A stretch of DNA of 64,000 bases, taken from assembly GCF_020526085.1 (NCBI RefSeq), contig NZ_CP084874.1, forward strand, positions 5,146,001-5,210,000. Reading direction: 5' to 3'. This DNA is from Klebsiella africana (lineage in GTDB: Bacteria; Pseudomonadota; Gammaproteobacteria; Enterobacterales; Enterobacteriaceae). A program made the position numbers and the translations under genes. Positions 28,641-39,147 of the stretch are shown piece after piece (positions within the stretch are counted from its first letter, which is position 1; each line of letters opens with the position of its first letter). The notes beneath the pieces are model-generated. The model saw nothing but the letters and a program-made list of their open reading frames with translations, did no database searches and had not been told where the DNA came from.

Positions 28641-29690
28641 ATGGCAACAGGCACACTGCCCGATGCTGGGCAGATCCTTAACTCCCTTATCAACAGTATT
28701 TTACTGGTCGATGATGACCTGGCGGTGCACTTTGCCAACCCTGCGGCGCAGCAGCTGCTGGCGCAGAGTTCGCGCAAGCTGTTTGGCACCCCGTTACCTG
28801 AGCTATTGAGCTATTTTTCGTTGAATATCGGGCTGATGCAGGAAAGCCTGCAGGCGGGCCAGGGGTTTACTGATAACGAAGTGACGCTGGTTATCGATGG
28901 CCGTTCGCACATCCTGTCGTTGACCGCCCAGCGGCTGCCGGAAGGCTTTATTCTGCTGGAAATGGCGCCGATGGATAATCAGCGCCGCCTGAGCCAGGAG
29001 CAGCTGCAGCATGCGCAGCAGGTCGCCGCCCGCGACCTCGTCCGCGGCCTGGCGCATGAGATAAAAAATCCGTTAGGCGGCCTGCGCGGCGCGGCCCAGC
29101 TGCTCAGCAAAGCACTGCCCGACCCGGCGCTAACGGAATATACCAAAGTGATCATTGAGCAGGCCGACCGGCTGAGAAATCTGGTCGACCGCCTGCTCGG
29201 ACCACAGCATCCGGGCATGCACGTTACCGAAAGCATCCACAAAGTCGCCGAACGGGTAGTCAAACTGGTTTCCATGGAGTTGCCGGACAACGTGAAGTTG
29301 GTCCGCGATTACGACCCCAGCCTACCGGAACTGCCCCACGACCCGGATCAAATTGAACAGGTGTTGCTGAACATCGTCCGTAATGCGCTGCAGGCGCTGG
29401 GGCCGGAAGGGGGCGAAATTGTTCTCCGCACCCGCACCGCTTTCCAGCTGACGCTGCACGGGGTGCGTTATCGCCTCGCCGCCCGTATTGACGTTGAAGA
29501 TAATGGCCCGGGTATTCCGCCCCATCTCCAGGATACGTTGTTCTATCCAATGGTCAGCGGTCGCGAAGGCGGTACCGGCCTGGGCTTATCTATCGCCCGC
29601 AGCCTTATCGATCAGCACTCCGGCAAAATTGAATTCACCAGCTGGCCGGGTCATACCGAATTTTCGGTATACCTGCCTATTCGGAAGTAG
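28641..29690 (+). CDS. glnL: Nitrogen sensor histidine kinase NtrB
   Basis: A 349-residue soluble histidine kinase/phosphatase controlled by PII (GlnB). An N-terminal PAS domain (about 1-115) leads to the H-box with phospho-acceptor His139 ([12 protein letters not shown]), then the N box ([10 protein letters not shown]), DNGPGIP (G1) and GGTGLGLSI (G2). The ATG at 28641 follows AGGAGAC; an upstream TTG frame was rejected because it lies in the NtrC operator. It phosphorylates GlnG when nitrogen is short. Confidence 0.97.
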   Translation: MATGTLPDAGQILNSLINSILLVDDDLAVHFANPAAQQLLAQSSRKLFGTPLPELLSYFSLNIGLMQESLQAGQGFTDNEVTLVIDGRSHILSLTAQRLPEGFILLEMAPMDNQRRLSQEQLQHAQQVAARDLVRGLAHEIKNPLGGLRGAAQLLSKALPDPALTEYTKVIIEQADRLRNLVDRLLGPQHPGMHVTESIHKVAERVVKLVSMELPDNVKLVRDYDPSLPELPHDPDQIEQVLLNIVRNALQALGPEGGEIVLRTRTAFQLTLHGVRYRLAARIDVEDNGPGIPPHLQDTLFYPMVSGREGGTGLGLSIARSLIDQHSGKIEFTSWPGHTEFSVYLPIRK

Positions 29691-29698
29691 AGGTGTTT

Positions 29699-31108
29699 AT
29701 GCAACGAGGGATAGCCTGGATCGTTGATGACGATAGCTCCATCCGCTGGGTGCTTGAACGCGCGCTCACCGGGGCCGGCTTGAGCTGCACAACGTTCGAA
29801 AGCGGCAATGAGGTGCTAGATGCCCTCACCACCAAAACCCCGGATGTACTGCTGTCAGATATCCGTATGCCGGGAATGGATGGTCTGGCGCTGCTCAAAC
29901 AGATTAAGCAGCGCCATCCAATGCTTCCGGTCATCATAATGACTGCGCATTCCGATCTGGACGCCGCGGTCAGCGCTTATCAGCAGGGCGCGTTTGATTA
30001 TCTGCCCAAACCTTTTGATATCGATGAAGCCGTCGCCCTCGTCGACCGGGCGATAAGCCACTATCAGGAGCAACAGCAGCCGCGAAATGCGCCGATAAGT
30101 AGCCCAACCGCCGATATCATTGGCGAAGCGCCAGCTATGCAGGATGTCTTTCGTATTATTGGCCGCTTGTCGCGCTCATCCATCAGCGTGCTGATCAATG
30201 GCGAATCCGGTACCGGTAAAGAGCTTGTCGCACATGCCCTGCATCGCCATAGCCCACGTTCAAAAGCGCCGTTTATCGCGTTGAATATGGCGGCGATCCC
30301 CAAGGACCTGATTGAGTCCGAACTGTTCGGCCATGAAAAAGGAGCCTTTACCGGCGCCAATACCGTCCGTCAGGGTCGCTTTGAACAGGCTGACGGCGGT
30401 ACGCTGTTCCTGGATGAAATTGGCGATATGCCGCTTGATGTCCAGACTCGTCTGCTGCGCGTACTGGCGGATGGTCAGTTTTATCGCGTGGGCGGCTACG
30501 CGCCGGTGAAGGTCGATGTGCGGATCATCGCCGCCACCCACCAGAATCTGGAGCAACGGGTGCAGGAGGGGAAATTCCGGGAAGATTTATTCCACCGCCT
30601 GAACGTTATCCGGGTACATTTGCCGCCGCTGCGCGAGCGCCGGGAAGATATTCCGCGTCTGGCCCGCCATTTTCTGCAGATAGCCGCCCGTGAGCTGGGT
30701 GTTGAAGCCAAACAGCTGCATCCGGAAACGGAGACAGCGCTGACCCGCCTGGCGTGGCCAGGCAACGTCCGTCAGCTGGAAAACACCTGTCGCTGGCTCA
30801 CCGTCATGGCCGCCGGCCAGGAGGTGCTGACGCAGGATCTGCCGAGCGAACTGTTTGAGACCACGGTTCCGGACAGCCCGACGCAGATGCAGCCCGACAG
30901 CTGGGCGACGCTGCTGGGTCAGTGGGCCGATCGGGCGCTGCGATCCGGTCATCAAAACTTGCTTTCAGAAGCGCAACCCGAAATGGAGCGCACGCTGCTG
31001 ACGACCGCCCTGCGCCATACTCAGGGGCACAAGCAGGAGGCTGCGCGCCTGCTGGGATGGGGGCGTAATACTCTGACACGTAAGCTAAAAGAGTTGGGCA
31101 TGGAGTAG
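29699..31108 (+). CDS. glnG: Nitrogen response regulator NtrC
   Basis: A 469-residue sigma-54 enhancer-binding protein. The receiver domain has phospho-acceptor Asp54 (LLSDIRMPG). The AAA+ domain contains Walker A GESGTGKE, the GAFTGA loop that contacts sigma-54, and Walker [12 protein letters not shown] Fis-type helix-turn-helix ([21 protein letters not shown]) ends the protein. The ATG at 29699 lies 8 bases after the glnL stop; a GTG two codons earlier is possible but unneeded. Confidence 0.97.
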   Translation: MQRGIAWIVDDDSSIRWVLERALTGAGLSCTTFESGNEVLDALTTKTPDVLLSDIRMPGMDGLALLKQIKQRHPMLPVIIMTAHSDLDAAVSAYQQGAFDYLPKPFDIDEAVALVDRAISHYQEQQQPRNAPISSPTADIIGEAPAMQDVFRIIGRLSRSSISVLINGESGTGKELVAHALHRHSPRSKAPFIALNMAAIPKDLIESELFGHEKGAFTGANTVRQGRFEQADGGTLFLDEIGDMPLDVQTRLLRVLADGQFYRVGGYAPVKVDVRIIAATHQNLEQRVQEGKFREDLFHRLNVIRVHLPPLRERREDIPRLARHFLQIAARELGVEAKQLHPETETALTRLAWPGNVRQLENTCRWLTVMAAGQEVLTQDLPSELFETTVPDSPTQMQPDSWATLLGQWADRALRSGHQNLLSEAQPEMERTLLTTALRHTQGHKQEAARLLGWGRNTLTRKLKELGME

Positions 31109-31218
31109 TGATTAACGGCATGATGAAAAATCGCCGATCAGCGCAAAGTGCTGCTATTTTGTACTTTACTGTTCCGATGAGTTGAGTATGATCGTGCCCG
31201 GCATTAGGGGAGAGCATC

Positions 31219-31329
31219 ATGTTTGAATCACTGGTGAGTATGATATCGAGCGGCGCCGCTGCGAGTCACACGCCACAAACGGCAGTCGCTGCCGTGCTGT
31301 GCGCTGCGCTGGTCGGGCTGTTTAGCTAA
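31219..31329 (+). CDS. yshB: Small protein YshB
   Basis: A 36-codon gene reading MFESLVSMISSGAAASHTPQ and on to AALVGLFS. It closely resembles the E. coli small protein YshB, remembered as a 36-residue product, including the SHTPQTAVAAVLCAA core. The C-terminal half is hydrophobic and could be a membrane segment. A GGGGAGAG ribosome site sits six bases before the ATG, and a strong terminator follows. In Salmonella a YshB homologue has been linked to intracellular survival; no mechanism can be read here. Confidence 0.85.
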   Translation: MFESLVSMISSGAAASHTPQTAVAAVLCAALVGLFS

Positions 31330-31332
31330 TTA

Positions 31333-31360
31333 TTCCCCCTCTCCTGCGGGAGAGGGGGAA
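31333..31360. terminator. Strong hairpin terminator between yshB and hemN
   Basis: A perfect 12-base stem TTCCCCCTCTCC / GGAGAGGGGGAA with a TGCG loop. The convergent gap is only 35 bases, so it probably ends both yshB and hemN transcripts. Confidence 0.8.
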
Positions 31361-31364
31361 AACA

Positions 31365-32738
31365 TTAAATAACCCGTGAGAACTGCTGCATCCGGGCCTT
31401 TTGCCGTAGATAGGCATCAAAGCACATACAGATGTTGCGGATCAGCAGGCGGCCTTTCGCTGTTACCTGAATAGCCTTACTATCCACCTCCACCAGCCCG
31501 TCATGCGCCAGCGGCGCCAGCAGCTTCAGATCCTCGGCAAAATAAGACGCAAAATCCACGTCCCACTGCGTCTCGACCGCCGCGATATCCAGCCGGAAGT
31601 TACAGATCAGCGCCTTAATCACGTCGCGACGCAAACAGTCATCGCGAGTTAACGCGATCCCGCGCCACAGAGCGTCCCCTTGCTCTGCCACCTGCTGGTA
31701 GTACTGCTTGAGCTCTTTTTGGTTCTGGGCGTAGCTGTCGCCAATCATGCTGATCGCCGAAACGCCCATCCCCAGCAGATCAGTATCCCCCTGGGTGGTG
31801 TAACCCTGGAAATTGCGGTGTAGTATGCCATGACGTTGCGCGACCGCTAATTCATCGTCTGGGCGTGCAAAGTGGTCCATGCCGATAAACTGATAGCCTG
31901 CCGCCGTCAGCGAGCCGATGGTCTCCTGGAGGATCTCCAGCTTCTGTTCAGCGGAGGGCAGATCGGCATCTTTAATCTTCCGCTGAGCGGCAAAGAGCGT
32001 GGGCAGATGCGCGTAGTTAAACACGCTCAGACGGTCAGGATTAAGCTCGGCAACCTTTTGCAGGGTAAAGGCGAAGCTCTCCGGCGTTTGCTTCGGCAGG
32101 CCGTAGATGAGGTCGATATTGGTTGAGGTAAAACCAATCTCCCGCGCATGGTGGAGCAAATCAAAGATGAACGCTTCGTCTTGCTCACGGTTAACCAGGC
32201 GCTGAACCTCTTTATTGAAGTCCTGCACGCCCATACTCAGGCGGTTGAAACCCTCAGCGCGTAAATGATCGAGGACATCCAGCTCGATCTCACGCGGATC
32301 GACCTCAATGGAGATCTCGGCTTCCGCGCTGAAATGGAAGTGGCTGCGCAACAGATCCATCAGACGACTGATTTGCGCCTTATTGAGATAGGTTGGCGTG
32401 CCGCCTCCCCAATGCAATTGCTTAACCTGACGACTGGCAAACAGCGGCGCGCGGTGAATGATCTCCTGTTCAAGGACATCAAGATATTGATCGGCTTTAT
32501 GCTGTTGGCGGGTGACTATCTTATTGCAGCCGCAGAAATAACACAGCTTATGGCAAAACGGGATATGCACGTACAGCGACAGGGGACGCTGTGGGTAACG
32601 GGCCACAGCGGCATCGAATTCCGCCGCGCCGAATTGCGGTGAAAACTCCAGCGCGGTGGGATACGAGGTATAGCGCGGCCCGGAATAGTTATATTTCTGG
32701 ATCAGGGCCAGATCCCAGTCGATTATCTGCTCAGACAT
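31365..32738 (-). CDS. hemN: Oxygen-independent coproporphyrinogen III oxidase
   Basis: A 457-residue radical-SAM enzyme that converts coproporphyrinogen III to protoporphyrinogen IX without oxygen. The SAM cluster motif is CHKLCYFCGC near residues 62-71, followed by GGGTPTYL and the substrate-region YTTQGDTDLLGMG. The ATG at 32738 follows AAGGAGTGAGC and matches the E. coli start; a 28-codon extension was rejected. A small ORF ends two bases upstream. Confidence 0.97.
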   Translation of the reverse strand: MSEQIIDWDLALIQKYNYSGPRYTSYPTALEFSPQFGAAEFDAAVARYPQRPLSLYVHIPFCHKLCYFCGCNKIVTRQQHKADQYLDVLEQEIIHRAPLFASRQVKQLHWGGGTPTYLNKAQISRLMDLLRSHFHFSAEAEISIEVDPREIELDVLDHLRAEGFNRLSMGVQDFNKEVQRLVNREQDEAFIFDLLHHAREIGFTSTNIDLIYGLPKQTPESFAFTLQKVAELNPDRLSVFNYAHLPTLFAAQRKIKDADLPSAEQKLEILQETIGSLTAAGYQFIGMDHFARPDDELAVAQRHGILHRNFQGYTTQGDTDLLGMGVSAISMIGDSYAQNQKELKQYYQQVAEQGDALWRGIALTRDDCLRRDVIKALICNFRLDIAAVETQWDVDFASYFAEDLKLLAPLAHDGLVEVDSKAIQVTAKGRLLIRNICMCFDAYLRQKARMQQFSRVI

Positions 32739-32740
32739 GC

Positions 32741-32923
32741 TCACTCCTTCCGATGGTGCCGCCGACGGGTACGCCGTCCCGGCCCCACCGCACCGCGGGT
32801 CATGAGCCGGTTGCGCAGCCATTTCTGACGCCGCGACAACCGTCGTAGTTTAACGAATAACCACAGCAGATAACATATAACCAGAAGGGTTATAAGCAGT
32901 ACCGGGAATCCGATGGGATGCAA
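32741..32923 (-). CDS. Candidate small single-span membrane protein between yihI and hemN
   Basis: A 60-residue ORF with one strong hydrophobic helix (residues about 6-24, FPVLLITLLVICYLLWLFV) and a very basic tail, giving an inside-positive topology. It starts with TTG four bases after the yihI stop, with GGGTGG upstream, and stops (TGA) two bases before the hemN ATG, so hemN's ribosome site lies in its last codons. This yihI-ORF-hemN packing suggests coupled translation. I do not recognise the family. The TTG start and lack of a known homologue keep confidence moderate. Confidence 0.5.
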   Translation of the reverse strand: MHPIGFPVLLITLLVICYLLWLFVKLRRLSRRQKWLRNRLMTRGAVGPGRRTRRRHHRKE

Positions 32924-32926
32924 ATG

Positions 32927-33433
32927 TTAGTTTCCACCCTTCAGCAGACGCATCATATCTTCCTGACGTTCTTCCTCTTCTTCATCTTCGTCATCGTAAG
33001 AGAGGCCGAGCTGCTGCATCAGCTCATCAATGCGATCCAGTTTGGCGTCCACCCAGCTCTGCTCTTCAGCATTCAGGGTGCCGCCCTCTTCCAGACGTTC
33101 CAGCAGCGCGTCCAGGCGCTCATCATTCTCCAGCAACTCCAGCTCAGCCTGCGGTGAAAGCATAGGTTTCTCGCTCTTTGGTTTATGCTGCTTGGGAGCT
33201 GGGGTACTGCTTTCGCTTACGCCCAGCGGGATCGGTTTTTTACTACCCACGCGCGGATCTTGCGCCTGACGCTGTTTTTTACCCGCTGAAGCCGCATCGC
33301 CGCCATTCGCGCGACTTCCAGCCGCATGGCCACGATGTTTCTTCTGCCGTTTGCGATCGCGAGCTTCCTGATTTAATTCTTCACGCGACTTGCGGCCGGA
33401 TTTGCCACGGGTGGCGGATGTCGGTTTTTTCAT
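32927..33433 (-). CDS. yihI: YihI, GTPase-activating protein for Der
   Basis: A 168-residue protein that stimulates GTP hydrolysis by the ribosome-assembly GTPase Der. The first 60 residues are strongly basic ([20 protein letters not shown]) and disordered. The C-terminal half is acidic and helical, ending in a Glu/Asp-rich stretch ([13 protein letters not shown]). This charge split is characteristic of YihI. It is followed by the candidate membrane ORF and hemN. Confidence 0.95.
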   Translation of the reverse strand: MKKPTSATRGKSGRKSREELNQEARDRKRQKKHRGHAAGSRANGGDAASAGKKQRQAQDPRVGSKKPIPLGVSESSTPAPKQHKPKSEKPMLSPQAELELLENDERLDALLERLEEGGTLNAEEQSWVDAKLDRIDELMQQLGLSYDDEDEEEEERQEDMMRLLKGGN

Positions 33434-33502
33434 GATGTGTAATCTTCAGACAGTAATATTCAGTATAGAATTGAGGCGGAATCTAGCAGAAAGCAAGCAA
33501 AG

Positions 33503-33748
33503 AAAAAAGGCGACAGATTACTCTGTCGCCTTTTTCCTCACTGACCACCCTTAACGGGCTCTTCTTTCCCTGTTCGCTAACGACTCACCCTGTCTTTCCC
33601 TTAGCGTCCAACTATCCTTGTTGCTTCCTTTTCCCTTTGAAACGTCTCCAAGACGCGCGTCATCCTGACAATCCTATGGTCTTCGCCTCCTGGCGCTTCC
33701 TGACTCCTCGTCCTGAGTCCTAATCCTTTCAGCATCCCCGCCGTTGTG
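33503..33748 (-). ncRNA. csrC: CsrC small RNA
   Basis: A regulatory RNA of about 246 bases that sequesters the translational repressor CsrA. The minus strand holds about 17 GGA triplets, many as AGGA or in hairpin-like repeats (CAGGACGAGGAGTCAGGA). It ends in a terminator GGCGACAGA-GTAA-TCTGTCGCC plus T tract (33507-33530), the same 3' end as E. coli csrC. Location between yihI and yihA, length and 3' end match E. coli, while the 5' half is clearly diverged. The 5' end is estimated from TTGTCG/TAAAGT promoter elements. Confidence 0.9.
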
Positions 33749-34016
33749 TATTACTTTACCTTGTTGACAAAAATCGACAACCAGTCTGGCCGTTAAAAAT
33801 TCATTTTCAGATTTCTCTATTTTTATAAATCATTTATTTTCAGAAAGTTACTACCATATAGTCTCATTTCTCTCAGGTATGTCCTATACGAAGAATAGCC
33901 AATGTCTCACAAAGAGCATGGTTTTTACTTACAGAACCGACGTGCGGTAAAAACAGCCTTTTTCTGCTGTTCAGGTATAATCCCTGCCATAGCCTGTTTT
34001 AACGGAGACGACCGTC

Positions 34017-34649
34017 TTGACCAACTGGAATTATCAACTGACGCACTTTGTCACTAGCGCGCCAGATATCCGCCATCTTCCTGCCGATACTGGTATTGAA
34101 GTGGCGTTCGCCGGCCGCTCCAATGCGGGGAAATCCAGCGCGCTGAATACGCTGACCAACCAGAAAAACCTGGCGCGCACCTCCAAAACGCCCGGACGTA
34201 CGCAACTGATAAACCTGTTCGAAGTCGCAGAAGGCAAACGCCTGGTCGACCTGCCCGGCTATGGTTATGCGCAAGTCCCGGAAGAGATGAAGATCAAATG
34301 GCAGCGTGCGCTGGGGGAATACCTGGAAAAACGTCTGTGCCTGAAGGGTCTCGTGGTGCTGATGGACATTCGTCATCCGCTTAAAGATCTCGATCAGCAG
34401 ATGATTCAGTGGGCCGTGGAGAGCAACATCCCGGTACTGGTGCTGTTAACTAAAGCGGACAAACTGGCCAGCGGTGCGCGTAAAGCTCAGATCAATATGG
34501 TTCGGGAAGCGGCGATTGCCTTTAACGGTGATGTGCAGGTGGAAGCCTTCTCTTCACTGAAGAAGCAGGGAGTGGATAAACTGCGCCAGAAGCTGGATAG
34601 CTGGTTTAATGACATCCCGCCGCAGGAAGAGAGTGTAAACGAAGAGTAA
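34017..34649 (+). CDS. yihA: EngB/YihA, ribosome biogenesis GTPase
   Basis: A 210-residue essential GTPase for 50S subunit assembly. G motifs: GRSNAGKSS (G1, about residues 33-41), KTPGRTQ (G2), DLPGYGYA (G3), TKADKL (G4). It starts with TTG, as in E. coli, with GGAG upstream. The gene is divergent from csrC across about 270 bases that contain no other ORF. Confidence 0.96.
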   Translation: MTNWNYQLTHFVTSAPDIRHLPADTGIEVAFAGRSNAGKSSALNTLTNQKNLARTSKTPGRTQLINLFEVAEGKRLVDLPGYGYAQVPEEMKIKWQRALGEYLEKRLCLKGLVVLMDIRHPLKDLDQQMIQWAVESNIPVLVLLTKADKLASGARKAQINMVREAAIAFNGDVQVEAFSSLKKQGVDKLRQKLDSWFNDIPPQEESVNEE

Positions 34650-34662
34650 TCGTCATAATCGA

Positions 34663-34693
34663 CCGGATAAGAGCGTAACAGTCCCTTGTCCGG
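34663..34693. repeat. Hairpin downstream of yihA
   Basis: CCGGATAAG (34663-34671) can pair with CTTGTCCGG (34685-34693) with one G-U pair. It has no clear T tract. It resembles half a REP element and may cap the yihA transcript. Confidence 0.4.
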
Positions 34694-34754
34694 ATTCTCT
34701 ACCAGGAAAGTGCACCTGTGTGTACTTTTACTCCACGACTTTCCTTTCACGCAA

Positions 34755-34863
34755 TAAAAAACGCCCCGGTCATAAATGACCGGGGCGGCTAAAATATTCA
34801 GCCAAATCCGATTACGTGAAGTAAAAGGTCTGAAAGATAGAACATCTTACCTCTGTACCCTAC
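34755..34863 (-). ncRNA. spf: Spot 42 small RNA
   Basis: A 109-base Hfq-dependent sRNA that represses many catabolic genes when glucose is present. The minus strand begins GTAGGGTACAGAGGTAAGAT and ends in terminator stem CGCCCCGGTCAT/ATGACCGGGGCG with T6, nearly identical to E. coli spf. The position between polA and yihA is conserved. CRP repression is known in E. coli; no site is asserted here. Confidence 0.97.
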
Positions 34864-35010
34864 GCGAATAACTTTACTCTTCTTTCGCTCACGGATAAAG
34901 CATTTTTTGTAGTTTTTTTTCACTATTTACATAGCAAATTCAAATGATCCTCACAAAACGCTATAAGTTATGTTGCTTACTTACAGAAAATCGCTTTGTG
35001 CTTTGTATAC

Positions 35011-37803
35011 TTAGTGCGCTTGATCCCAGTTTTCTCCGCTGCCCACTTCCACCAGCAACGGTACCGCCAGGGTGGTGCTGTTCTCCATCAGTTCATGGAT
35101 CTTCTTCGACACCACATCAAGCTCATCTTTGTGCACTTCAAAGACCAGTTCATCGTGAACCTGCATGATCATCCGCACGCGAGGTTGCTCGTTTCGCAGC
35201 CATTCATCAACGGCAATCATTGCCCGTTTAATGATATCCGCTGCCGTCCCCTGCATCGGGGCGTTGATCGCTGCGCGCTCGGCACCGGCGCGACGGGCAC
35301 CATTGCTGGATTTGATATCCGGCAGATAAAGTCGACGACCATCCAGCGTTTCAACATACCCTTGCTCTTTCGCCTGAGCGCGGGTGCGCTCCATATACTC
35401 CAGGACGCCCGGGTAACGCTCGAAATAAAGATCCATGTATTTCTGCGCTTCCTTACGCGGGATGTTCAGCTGGCGGGCCAGGCCGAAGGCGCTCATACCG
35501 TAGATCAGACCGAAGTTGATGGCTTTCGCACTGCGGCGCTGTTCGCTGCTGACGCTGTCCAGTGGTAAGCCAAATACTTCAGCCGCTGTCGCCCGGTGAA
35601 TATCTTTCCCTTCAGCGAAAGCGGTCAGCAGTCCTTTATCTCGTGACAGGTGCGCCATAATGCGCAGCTCGATTTGCGAGTAGTCCGCCGAGACAATGAC
35701 GTAATCTTCCGGCGCGATGAACGCCTGGCGAATCCGTCGCCCTTCTTCGTTACGCACCGGAATGTTTTGCAAGTTGGGATCGGTAGATGACAAACGACCG
35801 GTAGCGGTGACCGCCTGATGATAGGAAGTATGCACGCGGCCCGTTTTGGGGTTAATCATCAGCGGCAACTTATCGGTATAGGTGGACTTCAGCTTCGCCA
35901 GCCCACGATACTCCAGAATCACTTTCGGTAACGGATAATCCAGCGCCAGCTCTTCCAGCACTTCTTCAGAAGTGGACGGCGCGCCGCCCGGCGTTTTCTT
36001 CAGCGGCTTGATACCCTGTTTTTCAAACAGGATCGTTTGCAGCTGTTTAGTGGAGGAGAGATTAAACGCTTCCCCGGCAATCTCATGCGCGCGCTGTTCC
36101 AGTTCAACCAGACGCTGGGCGATCTCCTGCGAGTGCGCATGCAGCACAGCAGGATCGATTTTCACACCGTTGCGCTCAACGCGCGACAGCACCGGCACCA
36201 GCGGCATTTCGATCTGCTTAAAGATATTCAGCGGGCCTTCATGCTGCTGCAGCTTCGGCCACATCTTCAGATGCAGCTGGAGCGTAACGTCTGCGTCTTC
36301 CGCCGCGTAGCGACCAGCCTCTTCCAGCGCAATCTGGTTAAAGGTGAGCTGGTTCTTTCCTTTACCGGCGATCTCTTCAAAGGTAATAGTTTTATGCTTC
36401 AGCCAGCGGTCGGAAAGACTATCCATATCGTGGCGGCCCGCCACGCTGTCGAGAATGTAGGATTCCAGCATGGTATCGAACGCAATCCCGCGCAGCTCAA
36501 TGTCATAATTGGCCAAAATACCGCGATCGTATTTGAGATTTTGCCCGACCTTGAGCAGCTTCTCATCCTCCAGCAGCGGTTTAAGCAGCGCCAACACGCG
36601 ATCGCGCGGGATCTGATCCGGCGCATCAAGGTAATCATGCGCCACCGGAACATAGGCGGCCACACCCGGCTCAACAGCGAATGAAAGGCCGACCATATTG
36701 GCGGAAATATTATCCAGGCTGTCGGTTTCCGTATCAAAGGCAAAGAGCGGCGCCTGCTTCAGCTTATCGATCCAGGTGAGCAGCGTAGCCTCATCAAGGA
36801 TAGTGACATAATGCTCTGCTGAAAGGGCGGAGGCCGGTTCATCCTCTGCTTCTGCCTGTGCCGCTGCCGTAGGCTCTGCAGGTTTAGCGGCCGGTTTGCC
36901 CCCCTTCGCTTGCAGCCATTTTCCGGCCTCAACGTCGGTTGTCCAGCGCTTAAACTCATACTGCCTGAACAGCGCCAGCAAATCGTCAGCCGCCGGTGGC
37001 TGCACCTCCAGCTCTTCGCACGTGAGTTCCAGCTCGACGTCGGTTTTTATGGTCGCCAGCTGATAAGAGAGATAAGCCACATCCTTGTTCTGCTCGAGCT
37101 TCGCCGCCATCGTTTTCGCGCCGCGGAAGCTCAGTTCAGCGATCTTCTCCGGTTCCGCATACAGCGTATCGAGGCCGCCAAGGCCTTGCAGCAGCGCCTG
37201 GGCGGTCTTTTCGCCCACGCCCGGCACGCCAGGAATGTTATCCGAGGAGTCGCCCATCAGCGCCAGGAAATCGATAATCAGCTCCGGCGGGACGCCATAT
37301 TTGATGACTACCTCATCCGGTCCGAGGATGGTGTTGGTCATGGTATTGATCAGGGTGATCCCCGGCGTCACCAGCTGAGCCATGTCTTTATCACCGGTGC
37401 TGATCAGCACCGGACGACCCGCCCTTTCCGCTTCCCGCGCCAGGGTGCCAATCACATCGTCGGCTTCAACGCCCGGAACCGCCATCAGCGGTAACCCCAT
37501 CGCTTTCACCATCTTATGCAAAGGCTCGATCTGCGCACGCAGATCGTCCGGCATCGGCGGGCGGTGGGACTTGTAATGTTCGAACAATTCATCACGGAAG
37601 GTTTTCCCTTTCGCATCAAAGACCACGACGGCGTGGGTGGGTTGATACTGCAGGATCAAACTGCGCAGCATATTGAGTACGCCGTACATGGCCCCGGTGG
37701 GCTCCCCTGCGCTGTTAGTTAGCGGCGGAAACGCATGATACGCCCGATAAAGATAGGAGGAGCCGTCAACGAGGATGAGAGGGTTTTCTGGGATCTGAAC
37801 CAT
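35011..37803 (-). CDS. polA: DNA polymerase I
   Basis: A 930-residue repair and Okazaki-fragment polymerase. The N-terminal 5' nuclease domain (about 1-320) includes [12 protein letters not shown] and GDKDMAQLV. The 3'-5' exonuclease domain starts near [11 protein letters not shown]. The polymerase domain has motif [15 protein letters not shown], motif [17 protein letters not shown] and motif [12 protein letters not shown]. It is two residues longer than E. coli PolA, mostly in an Ala/Glu-rich linker before the exonuclease domain. It diverges from yihG. Confidence 0.98.
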   Translation of the reverse strand: MVQIPENPLILVDGSSYLYRAYHAFPPLTNSAGEPTGAMYGVLNMLRSLILQYQPTHAVVVFDAKGKTFRDELFEHYKSHRPPMPDDLRAQIEPLHKMVKAMGLPLMAVPGVEADDVIGTLAREAERAGRPVLISTGDKDMAQLVTPGITLINTMTNTILGPDEVVIKYGVPPELIIDFLALMGDSSDNIPGVPGVGEKTAQALLQGLGGLDTLYAEPEKIAELSFRGAKTMAAKLEQNKDVAYLSYQLATIKTDVELELTCEELEVQPPAADDLLALFRQYEFKRWTTDVEAGKWLQAKGGKPAAKPAEPTAAAQAEAEDEPASALSAEHYVTILDEATLLTWIDKLKQAPLFAFDTETDSLDNISANMVGLSFAVEPGVAAYVPVAHDYLDAPDQIPRDRVLALLKPLLEDEKLLKVGQNLKYDRGILANYDIELRGIAFDTMLESYILDSVAGRHDMDSLSDRWLKHKTITFEEIAGKGKNQLTFNQIALEEAGRYAAEDADVTLQLHLKMWPKLQQHEGPLNIFKQIEMPLVPVLSRVERNGVKIDPAVLHAHSQEIAQRLVELEQRAHEIAGEAFNLSSTKQLQTILFEKQGIKPLKKTPGGAPSTSEEVLEELALDYPLPKVILEYRGLAKLKSTYTDKLPLMINPKTGRVHTSYHQAVTATGRLSSTDPNLQNIPVRNEEGRRIRQAFIAPEDYVIVSADYSQIELRIMAHLSRDKGLLTAFAEGKDIHRATAAEVFGLPLDSVSSEQRRSAKAINFGLIYGMSAFGLARQLNIPRKEAQKYMDLYFERYPGVLEYMERTRAQAKEQGYVETLDGRRLYLPDIKSSNGARRAGAERAAINAPMQGTAADIIKRAMIAVDEWLRNEQPRVRMIMQVHDELVFEVHKDELDVVSKKIHELMENSTTLAVPLLVEVGSGENWDQAH

Positions 37804-38199
37804 AATTTCCGTGCCTGTTTATCAGATTATGGGTAAAGGATGCCACAGACGGGCATGAAATCCTGAATTTTTCCCGCATTTCGCGGAAAAGATTCAATGA
37901 TCGTCGCGATCGCATGACAACTTTGCTTGTGGATAACTTTGTGCATAGTTTTACTGCGTCAGCTTATCCAACCTTGAAAATAAATGAATAAATACTATTA
38001 GTCTTTATATATCAGCTAGTTAAAAACATACCGACGATCCTGGCATCAATTTGATGACCCAATGTTCCATGTGGATAGAAGATCCTTGTTTTTTTCTGTT
38101 CTCGTAACACCCGTCATTTGCCGCGTTTTCTGGTAAAATCAGCCTCTTGCGCAGCTTAAAGGCGCTCTTTGTCAGCCTAACTTTCTGAATAAACTAACT
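37804..38199. promoter_or_regulatory. Divergent polA/yihG region with DnaA-box-like sites
   Basis: This 396-base gap holds no gene. TGTGGATAA at 37928-37936 is a perfect strong DnaA box (complement TTATCCACA). Imperfect copies lie at 37970-37978 (TTATCCAAC) and around 38070 (TGTGGATAG). The middle is AT-rich and could carry the polA promoter. Whether DnaA acts here is not shown by sequence. Confidence 0.5.
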
Positions 38200-39099
38200 A
38201 TGTCGAGATTACTCGCTGCGATAACACTTCCGCTGAGTATCGCCTTAACCATCTTAGTCACCATTATCTGCTCTGTACCGATCATCGTCGCCGGGCTGAT
38301 TAAACTGCTGGTCCCTGTTCCTGCGGTATGGCGCTCTATATCCATTTTTTGCAATTTTATGATGTACTGCTGGTGCGAAGGGCTGGCGCTGCTGTTGCAT
38401 CTCAATCCCTGGCTAAAATGGGACGTTCAGGGGCTGGAAGGCCTGAACAAAAAGAACTGGTATCTGCTGATCAGCAACCACCATAGTTGGGCAGATATCG
38501 TGGTGCTGTGCGTGCTGTTCCGCAAGCATATTCCGATGAATAAGTACTTCCTTAAACAACAGCTGGCATGGGTACCCTTCATTGGCCTCGCCTGCTGGGC
38601 GCTGGATATGCCCTTTATGCGCCGCTACTCGCGCAGCTATCTTATTCGTCACCCGGAGCGCCGCGGTAAAGATGTCGAAACCACCCGCCGTTCGTGTGAA
38701 AAATTTCGCGCGCATCCGACGACTATCGTCAATTTTGTGGAAGGCTCGCGTTTTACCGAAGAAAAAAAGCGCGAAACGCGCTCTCCTTACCACAACTTGT
38801 TACCGCCGAAAGCCGCTGGTATCGCCATGGCGCTCAACGTACTCGGTTCGCAGTTCGATAAACTGCTGAACGTCACGCTGTGCTACCCGGATAATCATAC
38901 AAGACCATTTTACGATATGTTAAGCGGCCGCCTGACGCGCATTGTAGTACGTATCAATCTGGTCCCTATTGGCGAAGAGCTGCACGGCGATTACGTTAAC
39001 GATAAGAACTTTAAGCGTGGCTTCCAGCGCTGGCTGAATGGCCTATGGGAAGAGAAAGACCGTCAGTTGACTGACATCATGCGGGACAAAGAACAGTAG
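38200..39099 (+). CDS. yihG: YihG, inner-membrane lysophospholipid acyltransferase family protein
   Basis: A 299-residue PlsC-family acyltransferase. The catalytic HX4D motif is NHHSWAD near residues 92-98, and the second motif is FVEGSRFT. Hydrophobic helices at the N-terminus (about 5-30 and 43-66) anchor it. E. coli YihG has been studied as a lysophosphatidic acid acyltransferase-like protein; the preferred acyl chain cannot be told here. It is convergent with dsbA, with a terminator between. Confidence 0.9.
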   Translation: MSRLLAAITLPLSIALTILVTIICSVPIIVAGLIKLLVPVPAVWRSISIFCNFMMYCWCEGLALLLHLNPWLKWDVQGLEGLNKKNWYLLISNHHSWADIVVLCVLFRKHIPMNKYFLKQQLAWVPFIGLACWALDMPFMRRYSRSYLIRHPERRGKDVETTRRSCEKFRAHPTTIVNFVEGSRFTEEKKRETRSPYHNLLPPKAAGIAMALNVLGSQFDKLLNVTLCYPDNHTRPFYDMLSGRLTRIVVRINLVPIGEELHGDYVNDKNFKRGFQRWLNGLWEEKDRQLTDIMRDKEQ

Positions 39100-39119
39100 C
39101 TATTGCAAAACAGATAAAG

Positions 39120-39147
39120 TAACGCCGGTCAGTGACCGGCGTTTTTT
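39120..39147 (+). terminator. Terminator of yihG
   Basis: AACGCCGGTCAGTGACCGGCGTT followed by T residues, ending at the dsbA stop codon. The T run is on the plus strand only, so it serves yihG. Confidence 0.85.
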
